Assembly: GCA_945861675.1 (NCBI GenBank)
Contig: CAMAVY010000001.1
Location: forward strand, 1 to 64,000
Source of the DNA: Klebsiella pneumoniae
GTDB taxonomy: Bacteria > Pseudomonadota > Gammaproteobacteria > Pseudomonadales > Azotimanducaceae
Direction: 5' to 3'
DNA: 64,000 nucleotides
The notes below the pieces were generated by a model. It worked only from the letters and a program-made list of their open reading frames with translations, had not been told where the DNA came from and made no database searches. This document shows, piece by piece, positions 17,900 to 26,940 of the stretch. The position numbers and the translations under genes are program-made. Positions within the stretch are counted from its first letter, which is position 1, and each line of letters begins with the position of its first letter.

Positions 17900-18799
17900 C
17901 TACAACAGATCGTTGAATGCGGCGTTCAGCTCCGCGTAACGCGGGTGCAGTCCGGCAGCAAGAAAGCGCCGCGGCAGAACGCGTGGGCCGCTGAGCAGCA
18001 GCTCGTCCGCAAGGTCGCCCAGCGCTGCACTCAATACACCACCGGGCACCCGCAGCCAGCGCGGTCGACGCAGCCGCCGAGCCAGCAGATCGGCGAACTC
18101 GCGCTGCCGCACCGGTGCGGGTGCAACCGCGTTCCAGACACCGGATTCGTGGTGCACCACCAGCAAGTGCATGAGCATCGTCACCACGTCGTCGCGATGA
18201 ATCCAGGACATCCACTGCCGCCCGTCGCCCAGCACGCAGCCAGCGCCGAATCGTGTCGCGAGTGCCAATGGCGGGAGAACGCCGCCCTCGCGGCCAAGCA
18301 CCAGGCCGATGCGCAAGATGCTGACAATAGTGCCGAGTCGCGCTGCGCTGGCCGCCGCGCGCTCCCAATCCGCGCAGAGTTCTGCCGCAAAGCCGTGGCC
18401 CACAGGCGCGAGCTCATCCAACACTTCGTCGCCATGGCATATTCCATACCAGCCAATAGCCGAGGCACTCACCAACACGCGCGGCGAAACCTTGCAGCGT
18501 TCAAGCGCGTCGATCAGCGCATGCGTCAGATCAATACGTGACGCACGCACCAGTTGCCGCCGCCCAGCCGTCCAAGGTCGATCAGCAATCGATTCTCCCG
18601 CAAGGTTCACGACCGCGTCAGGGGCACTGTTGCGCAGCAGTTGATCAAACGTGTCGGCCACCATCACTGCATCGCCCAGGGAATGCCGCGCCGCGGATGG
18701 CCGGCGGCTCAGCACACTCACCTCGTGACCGTCACGCAGAAGCGCCGCGACCAGCGCCCGACCGATGAAGCCCGTCCCTCCAGTGACAAGCACGCGCAT
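17900..18799 (-). CDS. TIGR01777-family NAD-dependent epimerase/dehydratase
   Basis: A 299-residue extended SDR resembling YfcH/SDR39U1. The Rossmann motif is TGGTGFIG, followed by NLAGESIADRPWT, SASAIGWYG and GVLPPLALATRFGAGCVLGDGRQWMSWIH, which together define this family, and a DUF1731-like C-terminal segment with PRVLPRRFLAAG. Family members bind NAD(P) but have unclear substrates. ATG 18799 (MRVLVTGG) is the true start because the Rossmann strand begins there. The stop of a possible upstream short frame overlaps it as TGATG. Confidence 0.94.
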   Translation of the reverse strand: MRVLVTGGTGFIGRALVAALLRDGHEVSVLSRRPSAARHSLGDAVMVADTFDQLLRNSAPDAVVNLAGESIADRPWTAGRRQLVRASRIDLTHALIDALERCKVSPRVLVSASAIGWYGICHGDEVLDELAPVGHGFAAELCADWERAAASAARLGTIVSILRIGLVLGREGGVLPPLALATRFGAGCVLGDGRQWMSWIHRDDVVTMLMHLLVVHHESGVWNAVAPAPVRQREFADLLARRLRRPRWLRVPGGVLSAALGDLADELLLSGPRVLPRRFLAAGLHPRYAELNAAFNDLL

Positions 18800-19071
18800 C
18801 AGCGCATGCCATATCGGGTCAGGCGCGCCCGAACGCTGATGATCTCCGCGTCGCATGTCCGGTTTTTCATCGCCGCAGTGTTCCCCGTGAAGCCAGAGTG
18901 TTCCGAGCGCAGGCCGGCGCTACATGGTGCAGTCAGGCGAGTACGACGACAAGGCGCAGCCGTCGCTGCTGGCGAGCTCGCGGCTCGTACAGCGCGGCAG
19001 GCTGACACGAAACCACCGGTGTACTTCCAGATCGGTGCGCGCTGGCCAAACCGAAAGCCATCGAACACCAT
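18799..19071 (-). CDS. possible small protein upstream of the epimerase (unproven)
   Basis: A 90-codon frame beginning MVFDGFRFGQRAPIWKYTGG and ending with a stop that overlaps the epimerase start as TGATG, an arrangement seen in coupled genes. The first 20 residues look protein-like, but the middle is Ala/Arg-rich and could be a GC-rich chance frame. No family recognised. It lies wholly in the divergent gap between the epimerase and bicupin genes. Confidence 0.25.
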   Translation of the reverse strand: MVFDGFRFGQRAPIWKYTGGFVSACRAVRAASSPAATAAPCRRTRLTAPCSAGLRSEHSGFTGNTAAMKNRTCDAEIISVRARLTRYGMR

Positions 19072-19104
19072 GCCGCTCTCCCTACCGACGCGAGTGCAGC
19101 AGCG
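18800..19104. other. divergent intergenic region between epimerase and bicupin genes
   Basis: About 305 bases that must hold both divergent promoters. Apart from the weak short frame listed separately, I see no clear -10/-35 pair, palindrome or terminator. Confidence 0.4.
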
Positions 19105-20193
19105 ATGAGCACAGGCTACAACCCGGAATTCAATCCCACCGGCATCGAAGGTGGCGTGGACACCAACACACTACCGTGGATTGCACTGCCTCAAGCACCT
19201 GGCATGTCCATCAAGCCGCTGCGTGCGAGCAGCGAAAGCGGCATGTTCTCGGTCATCGTGCAGCTTCGCGCGGGCACAACGTTAGCCGGGCTGGTGCACC
19301 TGGGCGCGATGGACATGATGATGCTGTCCGGCTCGATGACCTACGGCAGCGGCCCGCTTGCCAGCACACTCGAGCCCGGCATCTGGGGCTACATCCCAGC
19401 CAATGCCCGCATTGATCAACTGCGCGCGAACACAGACACCGAGTTTCTCGCCAACCTCTACGGGCCGCTGGCATTCCTGGGCAGCGACGGCCGCAATGTG
19501 ACGAGCCTGCTGACGGCGCTCGACGTGCAGGCGGTGGCGCGCAAGCGCGGCGTGACGCTGATCCCGAATACGCTGGCGGAATGCATGGCACCGCGACCGC
19601 GCGCATACCAGGGCCCGGCAGAGCCGCTGGCCGTGACCAGTGCCGATTCGAAAGCTCTCGTCGACGAGACAGCCGCTGCAGCGAGCAACGCGCGCGCAGT
19701 GCATCCGCACTTTGTCGATACGCGCACCGTGCCGTGGATCGAAAACGCAGCACTGCCCGACATCGGTCTGAAGGTGCTGCGGGTCAGCGAAGAAACCGGC
19801 GTGACCTCGTTGATCGTGCGGCACAACGGCGTTGCCGGTCCGCACTACCACCTGGGCGCTGCAGACTTTCTGGTGCTGAGTGGCCACATCGGCTATCGCG
19901 CCGGGCCGCCTGAAGGCTACGGCCCCGGCGTGTGGTTCTACGAGCCTGCCGGTGCGCGCCACGAAGCCACGCAACGCGTAAGTGCCGATGATCTGATCTA
20001 CACGGCCAACGTGTACGGCCCCGTGCAGTTCGACGATGGTCCGGGTACACCCATTGCGGCCGTGCAGTCGTGGATGCAGTACAAGCAGATGGCCGACAGC
20101 GTCGGGCTGACACTCGTGCGCAACACATTTGACGGCGACACATCGCTGCTCGCGTGGGCGCCACTCGGCTCTGCACCCGCGCTGCTGCAGTGA
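19105..20193 (+). CDS. double-cupin (ChrR/DAD-like) protein
   Basis: A 362-residue protein made of two related cupin domains, about residues 20-150 and 205-335. Both halves carry the same skeleton: LPWIAL/VPWIEN, HLGAMDMMMLSG / YHLGAADFLVLSG, and PGIWGYIPANA / PGVWFYEPAGARHE. The second half retains a His-x-His-like pair and a late His (PAGARHE) for a metal; the first half lacks the late His and may be structural. Similar ChrR-type bicupins are annotated as 2,4'-dihydroxyacetophenone dioxygenase-like or acetylacetone-cleaving enzymes that split C-C bonds next to carbonyls. The stop overlaps the next gene's ATG as TGATG, so the two are coupled. Confidence 0.82.
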   Translation: MSTGYNPEFNPTGIEGGVDTNTLPWIALPQAPGMSIKPLRASSESGMFSVIVQLRAGTTLAGLVHLGAMDMMMLSGSMTYGSGPLASTLEPGIWGYIPANARIDQLRANTDTEFLANLYGPLAFLGSDGRNVTSLLTALDVQAVARKRGVTLIPNTLAECMAPRPRAYQGPAEPLAVTSADSKALVDETAAAASNARAVHPHFVDTRTVPWIENAALPDIGLKVLRVSEETGVTSLIVRHNGVAGPHYHLGAADFLVLSGHIGYRAGPPEGYGPGVWFYEPAGARHEATQRVSADDLIYTANVYGPVQFDDGPGTPIAAVQSWMQYKQMADSVGLTLVRNTFDGDTSLLAWAPLGSAPALLQ

Positions 20194-21113
20194 TGAGCGA
20201 CGCAGCCATGAGCAATGCATCCACGAGCAGTTTGTCCACCAGGAATGCGCGCAGCACATTCCGCAGTCTGCTTGCCGGCAACGAAGCCGTGCTCGCGCCG
20301 CTGTGTCTCGACGCGTTGAGCGCGCGCATCGCGGCCGACGCCGGCTTTCACGCGGGCTATGTCAGCGGCGGTGCGCTGGGCTATGCGATGGCAGTGAGTG
20401 AAGCATTGCTGACGCTGACTGAAATCGCAGACGTCAGCCGCAATGTGGTGCAGCGCGGCGGCCTGCCCATCATCGTCGACGTGGGCGTAGGTTTCGGCGA
20501 CGCGGTACACGCCACGCGCATGATCTGGGAGATCGAAGCGACCGGCGCCGTGGCTGTCGAACTGGAAGATCAGGTGGCGCCGAAACGCGTAAGCCATCAC
20601 CGCGGCATCGAACATCTGGTCGACGTTGAAACCATGTGCGCGAAGCTCCGCCACGCGGTAGCCGCGCGCAAGGATCCCGATTTCCTGCTCATTGCACGCA
20701 CGGGCGCGATTGCCAACGAAGGCTTTGAGTCCGCGATTGCTCGTTGCCAGGCCTATCGCGCGGCCGGCGCCGACATGGTGATGCTGCTGACCAACGACGA
20801 AGCACAGTGGCGACAGGCAAGCGCCGCAATCGACGCGCCGCTTTCCACCATCACCACCTTCGGCACGCGAACGCCCGCGCAATGGCACGCGCTCGGCTGC
20901 GCGCTGGTCATCGACCCGATCACGCCGCAGGTGCTGGCTGTGCAGGCAGTGCGCGACGCATACCAGCGGCTGCGCCAGGACGGCAGCTACGGCATTGAAT
21001 CGCGCGCTGTGTTCAAGCTGTACAAGGAGCTGCCGGGGCTTGCGGGCCTGGATGCGCTTTACGCCATCGAAGACGACACTACTGAACGCGAGCGTACCCC
21101 GCCGTTGCATTGA
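20193..21113 (+). CDS. isocitrate lyase / PEP mutase family enzyme
   Basis: A 306-residue TIM-barrel enzyme of the ICL/PEPM superfamily. Visible blocks are GYVSGGALGYAMA, the metal-site strand VDVGVGFGDAV, and VAVELEDQVAPKRVSHH; the E-D-Q-x-x-P-K-R signature is typical of 2-methylisocitrate lyases, carboxyPEP mutases and oxaloacetate decarboxylases. Which C-C or C-P reaction it performs is not clear; the usual lyase K-K-C-G-H loop is not evident, favouring a decarboxylase or hydrolase-like role. Translation is coupled to the bicupin gene by a one-base overlap. ATG 20208 is an alternative start. Confidence 0.88.
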   Translation: MSDAAMSNASTSSLSTRNARSTFRSLLAGNEAVLAPLCLDALSARIAADAGFHAGYVSGGALGYAMAVSEALLTLTEIADVSRNVVQRGGLPIIVDVGVGFGDAVHATRMIWEIEATGAVAVELEDQVAPKRVSHHRGIEHLVDVETMCAKLRHAVAARKDPDFLLIARTGAIANEGFESAIARCQAYRAAGADMVMLLTNDEAQWRQASAAIDAPLSTITTFGTRTPAQWHALGCALVIDPITPQVLAVQAVRDAYQRLRQDGSYGIESRAVFKLYKELPGLAGLDALYAIEDDTTERERTPPLH

Positions 21114-21177
21114 CGGCGCAGATGCCTGCGTCGCCACACACGACGCTTGCCATGCTCACACCGCTCCACGCGCAGCG

Positions 21178-22785
21178 CTACGCGCGATCGAACTCGAACC
21201 CCGCGTAGCCATTGGCCGCCACGTCATCGCACTTCTCGCGGTAGCGCGGCGCACCGCCTGCATACAGCAGGAAGTGCCGCGCTGTTCGGCCTGGGATGTT
21301 CGAGTTGATGCCCATGAACCAGGAGTCCACCTGCGCGAACAACATAGGGGCGGCAGTCTCGTACACGTGCTGGGTCCAGGCGTCTTCCGCCGCTGTGCTG
21401 GCTTCAATGCGCGAGTGCTTATGCGCCTGCATGTATGCAAGCAGGTCGCTGACCCACTCAACGTTCTGTTCGATGCAACGCGGGATGTTGCAGAACGTCG
21501 CCGCATTGTGTGGGCCCACCAGCGTGAACATGTTGGGGAAGCCTTCCGTCTGCATGCCCAGCAAGGTGCGCGGACCCTCCGCCCACTTGTCCTTCAACGT
21601 GCGTCCCGCGCGGCCACGAATGTCGATCTGCTCGAAGCCGCCGATCACTGCGTCGAAGCCTGTGGCAAACACAATCATGTCGAACTCGCGGTGCGCATCG
21701 CCGCACTCGATTCCTGATGGCGTGATGCGCACAATCGGCATGGCCCGCACATCGACCAGTTCGACGTTCGGCTGGTTGTAGGCCTCGTAGTAGCGGGTCT
21801 CCAGCGGCACGCGTCGGGTGCCGAAGCCGTGATTGGTTGGAATGAGTTTGTCGGCCGTGGCCTGATCGCGCACACGCGCGCGGACCTTGCGCGCCACGAA
21901 GTCACTGAGCAGTGCGTTGGCCTGCGCATCGACCAGCACATCGCGGAAGTTGCCCATCCAGATGCCGAAGCCGGGCGCGTCGTACAGCTGCTCCCAGAAT
22001 GCTTCGCGTTCGGCAGGCGAAATCTGCAATGCATAGCGCGCATCTGCCGCATGCAGGAACTGCCCGTGGGATGCCCGGCAGCGCGCGAAGATCTCGGGAT
22101 AACTGGCTTTGATGCGGGCTTGCGTTTCGTCGTCGATGGGGCTGTTCTTGAGCGGCGCGCACCAGTTCGCTGTGCGCTGAAACACGGTCAGCTTCCTCGC
22201 GGTCTTTGCGACCTCCTGAATCACCTGTACGCCAGTAGCACCCGTGCCGATCACGGCAACACGCTTACCGGTGAAGTCCACCGGCGTGTGCGGCCAACGC
22301 GCGGTGTGATGCGATTCACCCTGAAACGCTGCAATGCCATCGATGGCCGGTAGCGTCGGCTTTGCAAAGGCACCGATCGCAGTAATGAGAAAACGGCCAC
22401 GCGCACGGGCGCCGTCGTGCAGCGTGATCGTCCACTGATTCGCATGTTCGTCGAACGCTGCCGACCGCACGGTGGCGTTGAATTGAATGTCGCGCTGCAG
22501 ATCGAACCGGTCTGCCACATGCTGCAGGTAGCGCAGCGTTTCCGGTTGCGGCGCAAAGTGTTCGCTCCAGCTCCAGTCCTGCAGCAGCTCTTTAGAGAAC
22601 GAGTAGCCGTAGCTGTAGCTCTCGGAGTCGAAGCGCGCGCCAGGGTAGCGGTTCCAGTACCAGGTGCCGCCTACGCCCGAACCGGCTTCGAAGACGCGCG
22701 CGGTCATGCCGAGGCCACGCAGCTTATGCAGCTGATACATGCCGGAAATGCCGGCGCCGATGATCAACGCATCGAACGTCGGCAT
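21178..22785 (-). CDS. flavin-containing Baeyer-Villiger-type monooxygenase
   Basis: A 535-residue class-B flavoprotein monooxygenase. The FAD motif is IIGAGISGM near residue 10, the Baeyer-Villiger fingerprint FxGxxxHxxxWP reads FQGESHHTARWP near 145, and the NADPH motif is VIGTGATGVQ near 170. GTWYWNRYPGARFD and FATGFDAVIGGF complete the cyclohexanone-monooxygenase pattern. It inserts oxygen beside a ketone to make an ester or lactone. ATG 22785 (MPTFDALII) is chosen; the frame is open into the GST gene through a 21-base repeat. It follows GST and enoyl-CoA hydratase genes on the same strand. Confidence 0.94.
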   Translation of the reverse strand: MPTFDALIIGAGISGMYQLHKLRGLGMTARVFEAGSGVGGTWYWNRYPGARFDSESYSYGYSFSKELLQDWSWSEHFAPQPETLRYLQHVADRFDLQRDIQFNATVRSAAFDEHANQWTITLHDGARARGRFLITAIGAFAKPTLPAIDGIAAFQGESHHTARWPHTPVDFTGKRVAVIGTGATGVQVIQEVAKTARKLTVFQRTANWCAPLKNSPIDDETQARIKASYPEIFARCRASHGQFLHAADARYALQISPAEREAFWEQLYDAPGFGIWMGNFRDVLVDAQANALLSDFVARKVRARVRDQATADKLIPTNHGFGTRRVPLETRYYEAYNQPNVELVDVRAMPIVRITPSGIECGDAHREFDMIVFATGFDAVIGGFEQIDIRGRAGRTLKDKWAEGPRTLLGMQTEGFPNMFTLVGPHNAATFCNIPRCIEQNVEWVSDLLAYMQAHKHSRIEASTAAEDAWTQHVYETAAPMLFAQVDSWFMGINSNIPGRTARHFLLYAGGAPRYREKCDDVAANGYAGFEFDRA

Positions 22786-22837
22786 TTGTTCAACTGCGGT
22801 TGCGTTGGTGTTCACCAGTTGCGTTGCTCCGTTCGGC

Positions 22838-22879
22838 TGGGCGGATTGTTGCTCGGGTTGGGTGGACTGTTGTTCAGGT
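22838..22879 (-). repeat. 21-bp tandem repeat spanning the GST stop codon
   Basis: Two adjacent 21-base units (22838-22858 and 22859-22879 on the plus strand) match at 17 of 21 positions. The upstream unit in gene order contains the GST stop TGA; the second has CGA in its place. Read in the BVMO frame they encode P-E-Q-Q-S-T/A-Q-P twice. Probably a slippage duplication of the gene end. Confidence 0.88.
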
Positions 22880-23563
22880 CTGCAGGATCTTGCGCGATGC
22901 TTGCGCTTGCGCGCGCACCGCTGCCTCGTCATCGGGATACAGATTCAAAGGGTGCGGCACCACCACGCCGCGCTGACATGCCGGACGCGCTTCAAGCGCC
23001 GCCATCCAGCGCTGCAGGTGTGGCAGCCCATCCATGCTGACCCCGGACCAACGATGAATACGCAACCAGCACCAATGTGCAATGTCAGCGATCGAGTAGT
23101 CGTCGGCCAACCACTCGCTTTCGCCAAGCCGCGAGTTCAGCACTTCGAACAAGCGTCGCGACTCATTCTGATAGCGCGCGATGACGCTCGGCAGCTGCTC
23201 GGGGAATGCACGGAAGAACACGTTGGCCTGACCCATCATCGGGCCGGTGCCGCCCATCTGAAACATCAGCCACTGCATGACGCGCGAGCGCCCCTTCGCA
23301 CTTGTTGGCAACAGCTGGCCGGCTTGCTCCGCGAGATACAGCATGATCGCCCCGGACTCGAAGACCGCAAAGTCGTCTTCGCCGCGATCGACAATGACCG
23401 GGATACGCCCATTCGGGTTCAGCTTCAGAAACCATGCTTCCTTCTGCTGGTTGGCCATCATGTCGATGGTATGAACGTTGTACGACACGCCGAGTTCTTC
23501 CAGCGTCACCGACACTTTATGGCCGTTGGGCGTGGACGCGGTGTAGAGGTCAATACTTGGCAT
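22874..23563 (-). CDS. glutathione S-transferase family protein (YfcG/Ure2p-like)
   Basis: A 229-residue two-domain GST. The N-terminal thioredoxin fold opens with [21 protein letters not shown], with N-G-H-K-V typical of the nu-class YfcG/Ure2p branch, followed by [12 protein letters not shown] and the glutathione-contact pair [11 protein letters not shown]. The helical C-domain has [12 protein letters not shown]. Members act as disulfide-bond oxidoreductases or glutathione-dependent eliminases. ATG 23563 overlaps the enoyl-CoA hydratase stop by 14 bases, so translation is probably coupled; the BVMO follows. Confidence 0.92.
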   Translation of the reverse strand: MPSIDLYTASTPNGHKVSVTLEELGVSYNVHTIDMMANQQKEAWFLKLNPNGRIPVIVDRGEDDFAVFESGAIMLYLAEQAGQLLPTSAKGRSRVMQWLMFQMGGTGPMMGQANVFFRAFPEQLPSVIARYQNESRRLFEVLNSRLGESEWLADDYSIADIAHWCWLRIHRWSGVSMDGLPHLQRWMAALEARPACQRGVVVPHPLNLYPDDEAAVRAQAQASRKILQT

Positions 23564-24518
23564 CGGGCTGCTTGCCTGTGTCGCTATCCAAGCCTGCGGC
23601 GCTGGGCGTTCCAGCATCTTTCGTCATTCCGGCGACTGGCCGCTCATGCGGCGCACTCGCATAGGCGCCGCGAAAGTCCCTGAACGGACCATCGCGCCAC
23701 TCCAACGCAGCCTTCAGACCCTCTTCACGCACGCGCTTCCCCCACTCTGAGGCCGCCTTGCGTTGTGCCGACAGCGCCTGAATCTCGGTGCCCGACGCCA
23801 GCGCCTGGCGCATACCCATCGCTTCGTACTGCCTGTTCACGGCGCGCTTCGAGTACATCAGCATTTCATTGTCGATGTGCGCCATGCGCCGCGCGAAGCG
23901 TTCCGTGAAGTCGTCCAGTTGATCGCGCGGCACGGCGTAGTTGGCCCAGCCGAGTTGGGCCATCTCAGTGCCGGAAATCGAGTCGCCCATGTAGGCGAAC
24001 TCACGCGCCTTCGCGGGCGGCAGAAACCAGGGCGCCCACATCATGTCCATGGTGGTCATGGCGCGTACCGGCGGATAGCCGATCTTCGCGTCCTCGGCCA
24101 CGATGCGGAAATCGCACACCGTCGCCAATTCTGTTCCGCCAGCCAGGCAGTAGCCCTGCACCTGTGCCACCACCGGCTTCGCCAGTTCCCAGATGAACCA
24201 GTTGGTCATGACGACATGACGCGACCACTGGCCCGCGCCCGGATGCATGGAGCCTGTGTCAGGCAAACCAGAACGCGCGCTGACGTAGGACGCATCGCCA
24301 GCAACACGGCTGGGCGAGAGGTCATAGCCCGAAGAGAAGGCACGGCCCGCAGCCTTCAACACAATCACGCCGATGGCGGGGTCGTGCTCGGCCTCGCGCA
24401 TGGCGTCCATCACCTCGCCACGCAGGTTGTTGCTCAAGGCGTTCAGTTTCTCGGGGCGGTTCAGTGTGATGAATGCCAGTCGGCCGTCGGTCTCATAAAG
24501 AATGTCGCTGTAAGCCAT
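23550..24518 (-). CDS. enoyl-CoA hydratase/isomerase family protein (long form)
   Basis: A 322-residue crotonase-fold protein. [29 protein letters not shown] and [17 protein letters not shown] form the substrate pocket and oxyanion loops. A stretch of about 20 residues between the first and second loops ([16 protein letters not shown]) and a C-terminal tail of about 60 residues lengthen it beyond the usual 260. The region [14 protein letters not shown] lacks the standard Glu pair, so the reaction may not be simple hydration. GGGGGAA precedes ATG 24518. First gene of the ECH / GST / BVMO minus operon, with a 14-base palindrome just upstream. Confidence 0.9.
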   Translation of the reverse strand: MAYSDILYETDGRLAFITLNRPEKLNALSNNLRGEVMDAMREAEHDPAIGVIVLKAAGRAFSSGYDLSPSRVAGDASYVSARSGLPDTGSMHPGAGQWSRHVVMTNWFIWELAKPVVAQVQGYCLAGGTELATVCDFRIVAEDAKIGYPPVRAMTTMDMMWAPWFLPPAKAREFAYMGDSISGTEMAQLGWANYAVPRDQLDDFTERFARRMAHIDNEMLMYSKRAVNRQYEAMGMRQALASGTEIQALSAQRKAASEWGKRVREEGLKAALEWRDGPFRDFRGAYASAPHERPVAGMTKDAGTPSAAGLDSDTGKQPDAKY

Positions 24519-24529
24519 GTATTCCCCCA

Positions 24530-24543
24530 CCGATGTACATCGG
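24530..24543. promoter_or_regulatory. 14-bp perfect palindrome, candidate operator
   Basis: CCGATGTACATCGG is a perfect dyad placed 12 bases before the enoyl-CoA hydratase start codon, directly upstream of its ribosome site and inside the 150-base divergent region shared with the prolyl oligopeptidase gene. This position suits a repressor site for one or both units. No regulator gene is nearby. Confidence 0.5.
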
Positions 24544-24668
24544 CGCCTGTTGTCTTTCGCTATTCGTGTATCGCGCTCGGATACTCGGTGCGATGGCATG
24601 AACGCGCAACAGCCCGCAGCCAAGCAGTTACTCTTGGCGCCGGTCTTCTCATTGCGCAGGCAGGGACA

Positions 24669-26861
24669 ATGCGTGTGTTCACACTCGTGCGATTTCACCG
24701 GTCGGTGCGTGCCGCCTCTGGTCGCGCGCGAACGCGGCTCATGCAGCTGTTGCTGGGGCTACTGATTCCTCTTTCATTGTTTTCAGGAGCGCCTGTGTCC
24801 GCCGAATCTGCCAAGCCGAGTGTCGATGACGATCCTTACCTGTGGCTGGAGGACGTTGAGGGCGCGCGTTCACTCGACTGGGTGCGTGCGCACAACGCAG
24901 TCAGCGAAGCGCAACTCGCAGCCGATCCCGGCTATGCATCGCTGGAACGCGATCTGCTGGCCATCCTGGACTCCGATGCGCGCATCCCGATGGTCACCAA
25001 GCGTGGGCCATGGCTGTACAACTTCTGGCGCGACAAGGCACATCCGCAAGGCATCTGGCGGCGCACCACGCCCAGCGAATATCGCAAGGCAGAACCGCAA
25101 TGGGAGTTGCTGCTGGACATGGATGCGCTGGGCAAGGCCGAAGGCGTGAACTGGGTCTGGGCGGGTTCGGACTGCCTGCAGCCTGACTACGACTACTGCC
25201 TCATTGCATTGTCGCGCGGCGGCGCAGATGCCAGCATCACGCGTGAGTTCCGCATCAGCACACGCACATTCGTGAGCGATGGTTTTCAACGCGCCGAGGC
25301 CAAGGGCGAGTTGAGCTGGCGTGATCGGGACAGCGTGTATGTCGCCACCGACTTCGGCCCCGGCACGATGACCGATTCCGGCTATGCGCGCGTGGTGAAG
25401 CTCTGGCAACGTGGTACGCCAATGGCGGATGCGCAGGTGGTGTACGAAGGCCGCAGCGACGACCTGGGCGTAGGCGCCGTGCGCGATCACACGCCGGGCT
25501 TCGTACGCGACTTCGTCTCACGCGCGATCAGCTTCTACACCAACGAGCTGTACGAACGCCGCGACGACGGCGCGCTGCTGCGCATCGATGCACCAGACTC
25601 GGCGACCAAGTCGGTGTTCCGCGAGTGGTTGCTGCTGGAGCTGCGCGAACCCTGGGACGTGGGCGGCAAGCACTACAGCGCTGGCGCGCTCATCGTCATC
25701 GACTACACCCGCTTCATGGCCGGTGAGCGGCAGTTCGATGTGCTGTTCGAACCAACGGCCACCACGTCGCTGGCCGGTGCTACGCCCACGCGCAACTACC
25801 TGTTGCTGAACGTGCTCGACGATGTGAAGAACCGCATCTACGCACTGAAGCCAGTGCGCAACGGCAGCAGCGTGCAGTGGCAGCGCGCGCCGCTCGCCGG
25901 CGCGCCACAGATCGGCGCGCTGGGTATTGCCGCCGTGGATGCCGATGAATCCGACGACTACTTCCTCAGCGTCACCGATTACCTGACCCCAACCACATTG
26001 ATGTGGGGCACGGTAGATCAGACTCCGGTGCCCGTGAAGCAACTGCCCGAATTCTTCGATGCCAGCGGCCTTGCGATCACGCAGCACTTCGTACAGAGCA
26101 AGGACGGCACGCGCGTGCCGTACTACATGGTGGCGCGCAACGATCTGCTGGCGAACGGCCGCAATCCCACATTGCTTTATGGCTATGGCGGCTTCGAAGT
26201 CTCCGAGCTGCCGAACTACTCCGGCCTGATCGGCCGGGCCTGGCTGGATGCAGGTGGCGTATACGTTGTGGCCAACATCCGCGGTGGCGGCGAATACGGC
26301 CCGCACTGGCATCAGGCCGCGCTCAAGCAGAATCGTCTGCGCGCCTACGAAGACTTTGCTTCCGTCGCAGAAGACCTGATTGCACGCAGGATCACCACAC
26401 CGAAACACCTCGGCATTCGCGGCGGCAGCAACGGTGGGCTGCTGGTGGGCAACATGTTCGTGCTGTATCCGCAGTTGTTCGGTGCAGTGGTATGTCAGGT
26501 GCCGCTGCTGGACATGCAGCGTTACCACAAGCTGTTGGCGGGGGCGTCGTGGATGGCCGAGTACGGCAACCCGGACGATCCGGCCGAGTGGGCATTCATC
26601 AAGACCTTTTCGCCGTACTACAACGTGGCTGCCAACGCGCACTATCCGCCGGTGCTCTTCATGACCTCAACGCGCGACGACCGCGTGCACCCGGGTCACG
26701 CACGCAAGATGATGGCGAAGATGCAGGCGCAGGGTCACGACGTGCTGTACTTCGAGAACATCGAGGGTGGCCACGGTGGTGCTGCCAACAATGCACAGAC
26801 GGCGCACATGTACGCGCTTGCGTTCACCTTCCTGCGCGAGAAATTGTTCGGCTCCAACTGA
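24669..26861 (+). CDS. prolyl oligopeptidase family serine peptidase (S9A)
   Basis: A 730-residue exported serine peptidase. A hydrophobic segment ending PVSAES is a probable signal peptide. DDPYLWLEDVEG starts the mature S9A fold, followed by a seven-bladed propeller and an alpha/beta hydrolase catalytic domain. The triad is visible as Ser587 in RGGSNGGLL, the Asp in STRDDRVHP and the His in EGGHGGA. S9A enzymes cut short proline-containing peptides, but broader ester substrates occur. ATG 24741 (MQLLLGLL) is an alternative start with a tighter signal peptide. Its last codons and stop are duplicated. It diverges from the ECH operon. Confidence 0.93.
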   Translation: MRVFTLVRFHRSVRAASGRARTRLMQLLLGLLIPLSLFSGAPVSAESAKPSVDDDPYLWLEDVEGARSLDWVRAHNAVSEAQLAADPGYASLERDLLAILDSDARIPMVTKRGPWLYNFWRDKAHPQGIWRRTTPSEYRKAEPQWELLLDMDALGKAEGVNWVWAGSDCLQPDYDYCLIALSRGGADASITREFRISTRTFVSDGFQRAEAKGELSWRDRDSVYVATDFGPGTMTDSGYARVVKLWQRGTPMADAQVVYEGRSDDLGVGAVRDHTPGFVRDFVSRAISFYTNELYERRDDGALLRIDAPDSATKSVFREWLLLELREPWDVGGKHYSAGALIVIDYTRFMAGERQFDVLFEPTATTSLAGATPTRNYLLLNVLDDVKNRIYALKPVRNGSSVQWQRAPLAGAPQIGALGIAAVDADESDDYFLSVTDYLTPTTLMWGTVDQTPVPVKQLPEFFDASGLAITQHFVQSKDGTRVPYYMVARNDLLANGRNPTLLYGYGGFEVSELPNYSGLIGRAWLDAGGVYVVANIRGGGEYGPHWHQAALKQNRLRAYEDFASVAEDLIARRITTPKHLGIRGGSNGGLLVGNMFVLYPQLFGAVVCQVPLLDMQRYHKLLAGASWMAEYGNPDDPAEWAFIKTFSPYYNVAANAHYPPVLFMTSTRDDRVHPGHARKMMAKMQAQGHDVLYFENIEGGHGGAANNAQTAHMYALAFTFLREKLFGSN

Positions 26862-26878
26862 TCAGCTCTAACTGATGA
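26851..26878 (+). repeat. 14-bp tandem repeat spanning the peptidase stop codon
   Basis: GCTCCAACTGATCA (26851-26864) is followed directly by GCTCTAACTGATGA (26865-26878), 12 of 14 identical. The first copy contains the stop TGA of the oligopeptidase. Spacing of 14 puts the second TGA out of frame. Confidence 0.85.
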
Positions 26879-26940
26879 GGAACACGGCGATGTGTATGTG
26901 CTAGGTTCCAACGAACAGAACAGGGGCGGGGGTTCCGATC

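Noticed and set aside
23763-24668. Extension of the oligopeptidase gene upstream into the ECH gene
   Set aside because: The frame is open but lies antisense to the enoyl-CoA hydratase; a signal peptide begins only near 24669-24741.
25518-26642. 374-codon antisense frame in the oligopeptidase gene
   Set aside because: Antisense shadow in codon position typical of high-GC genes.
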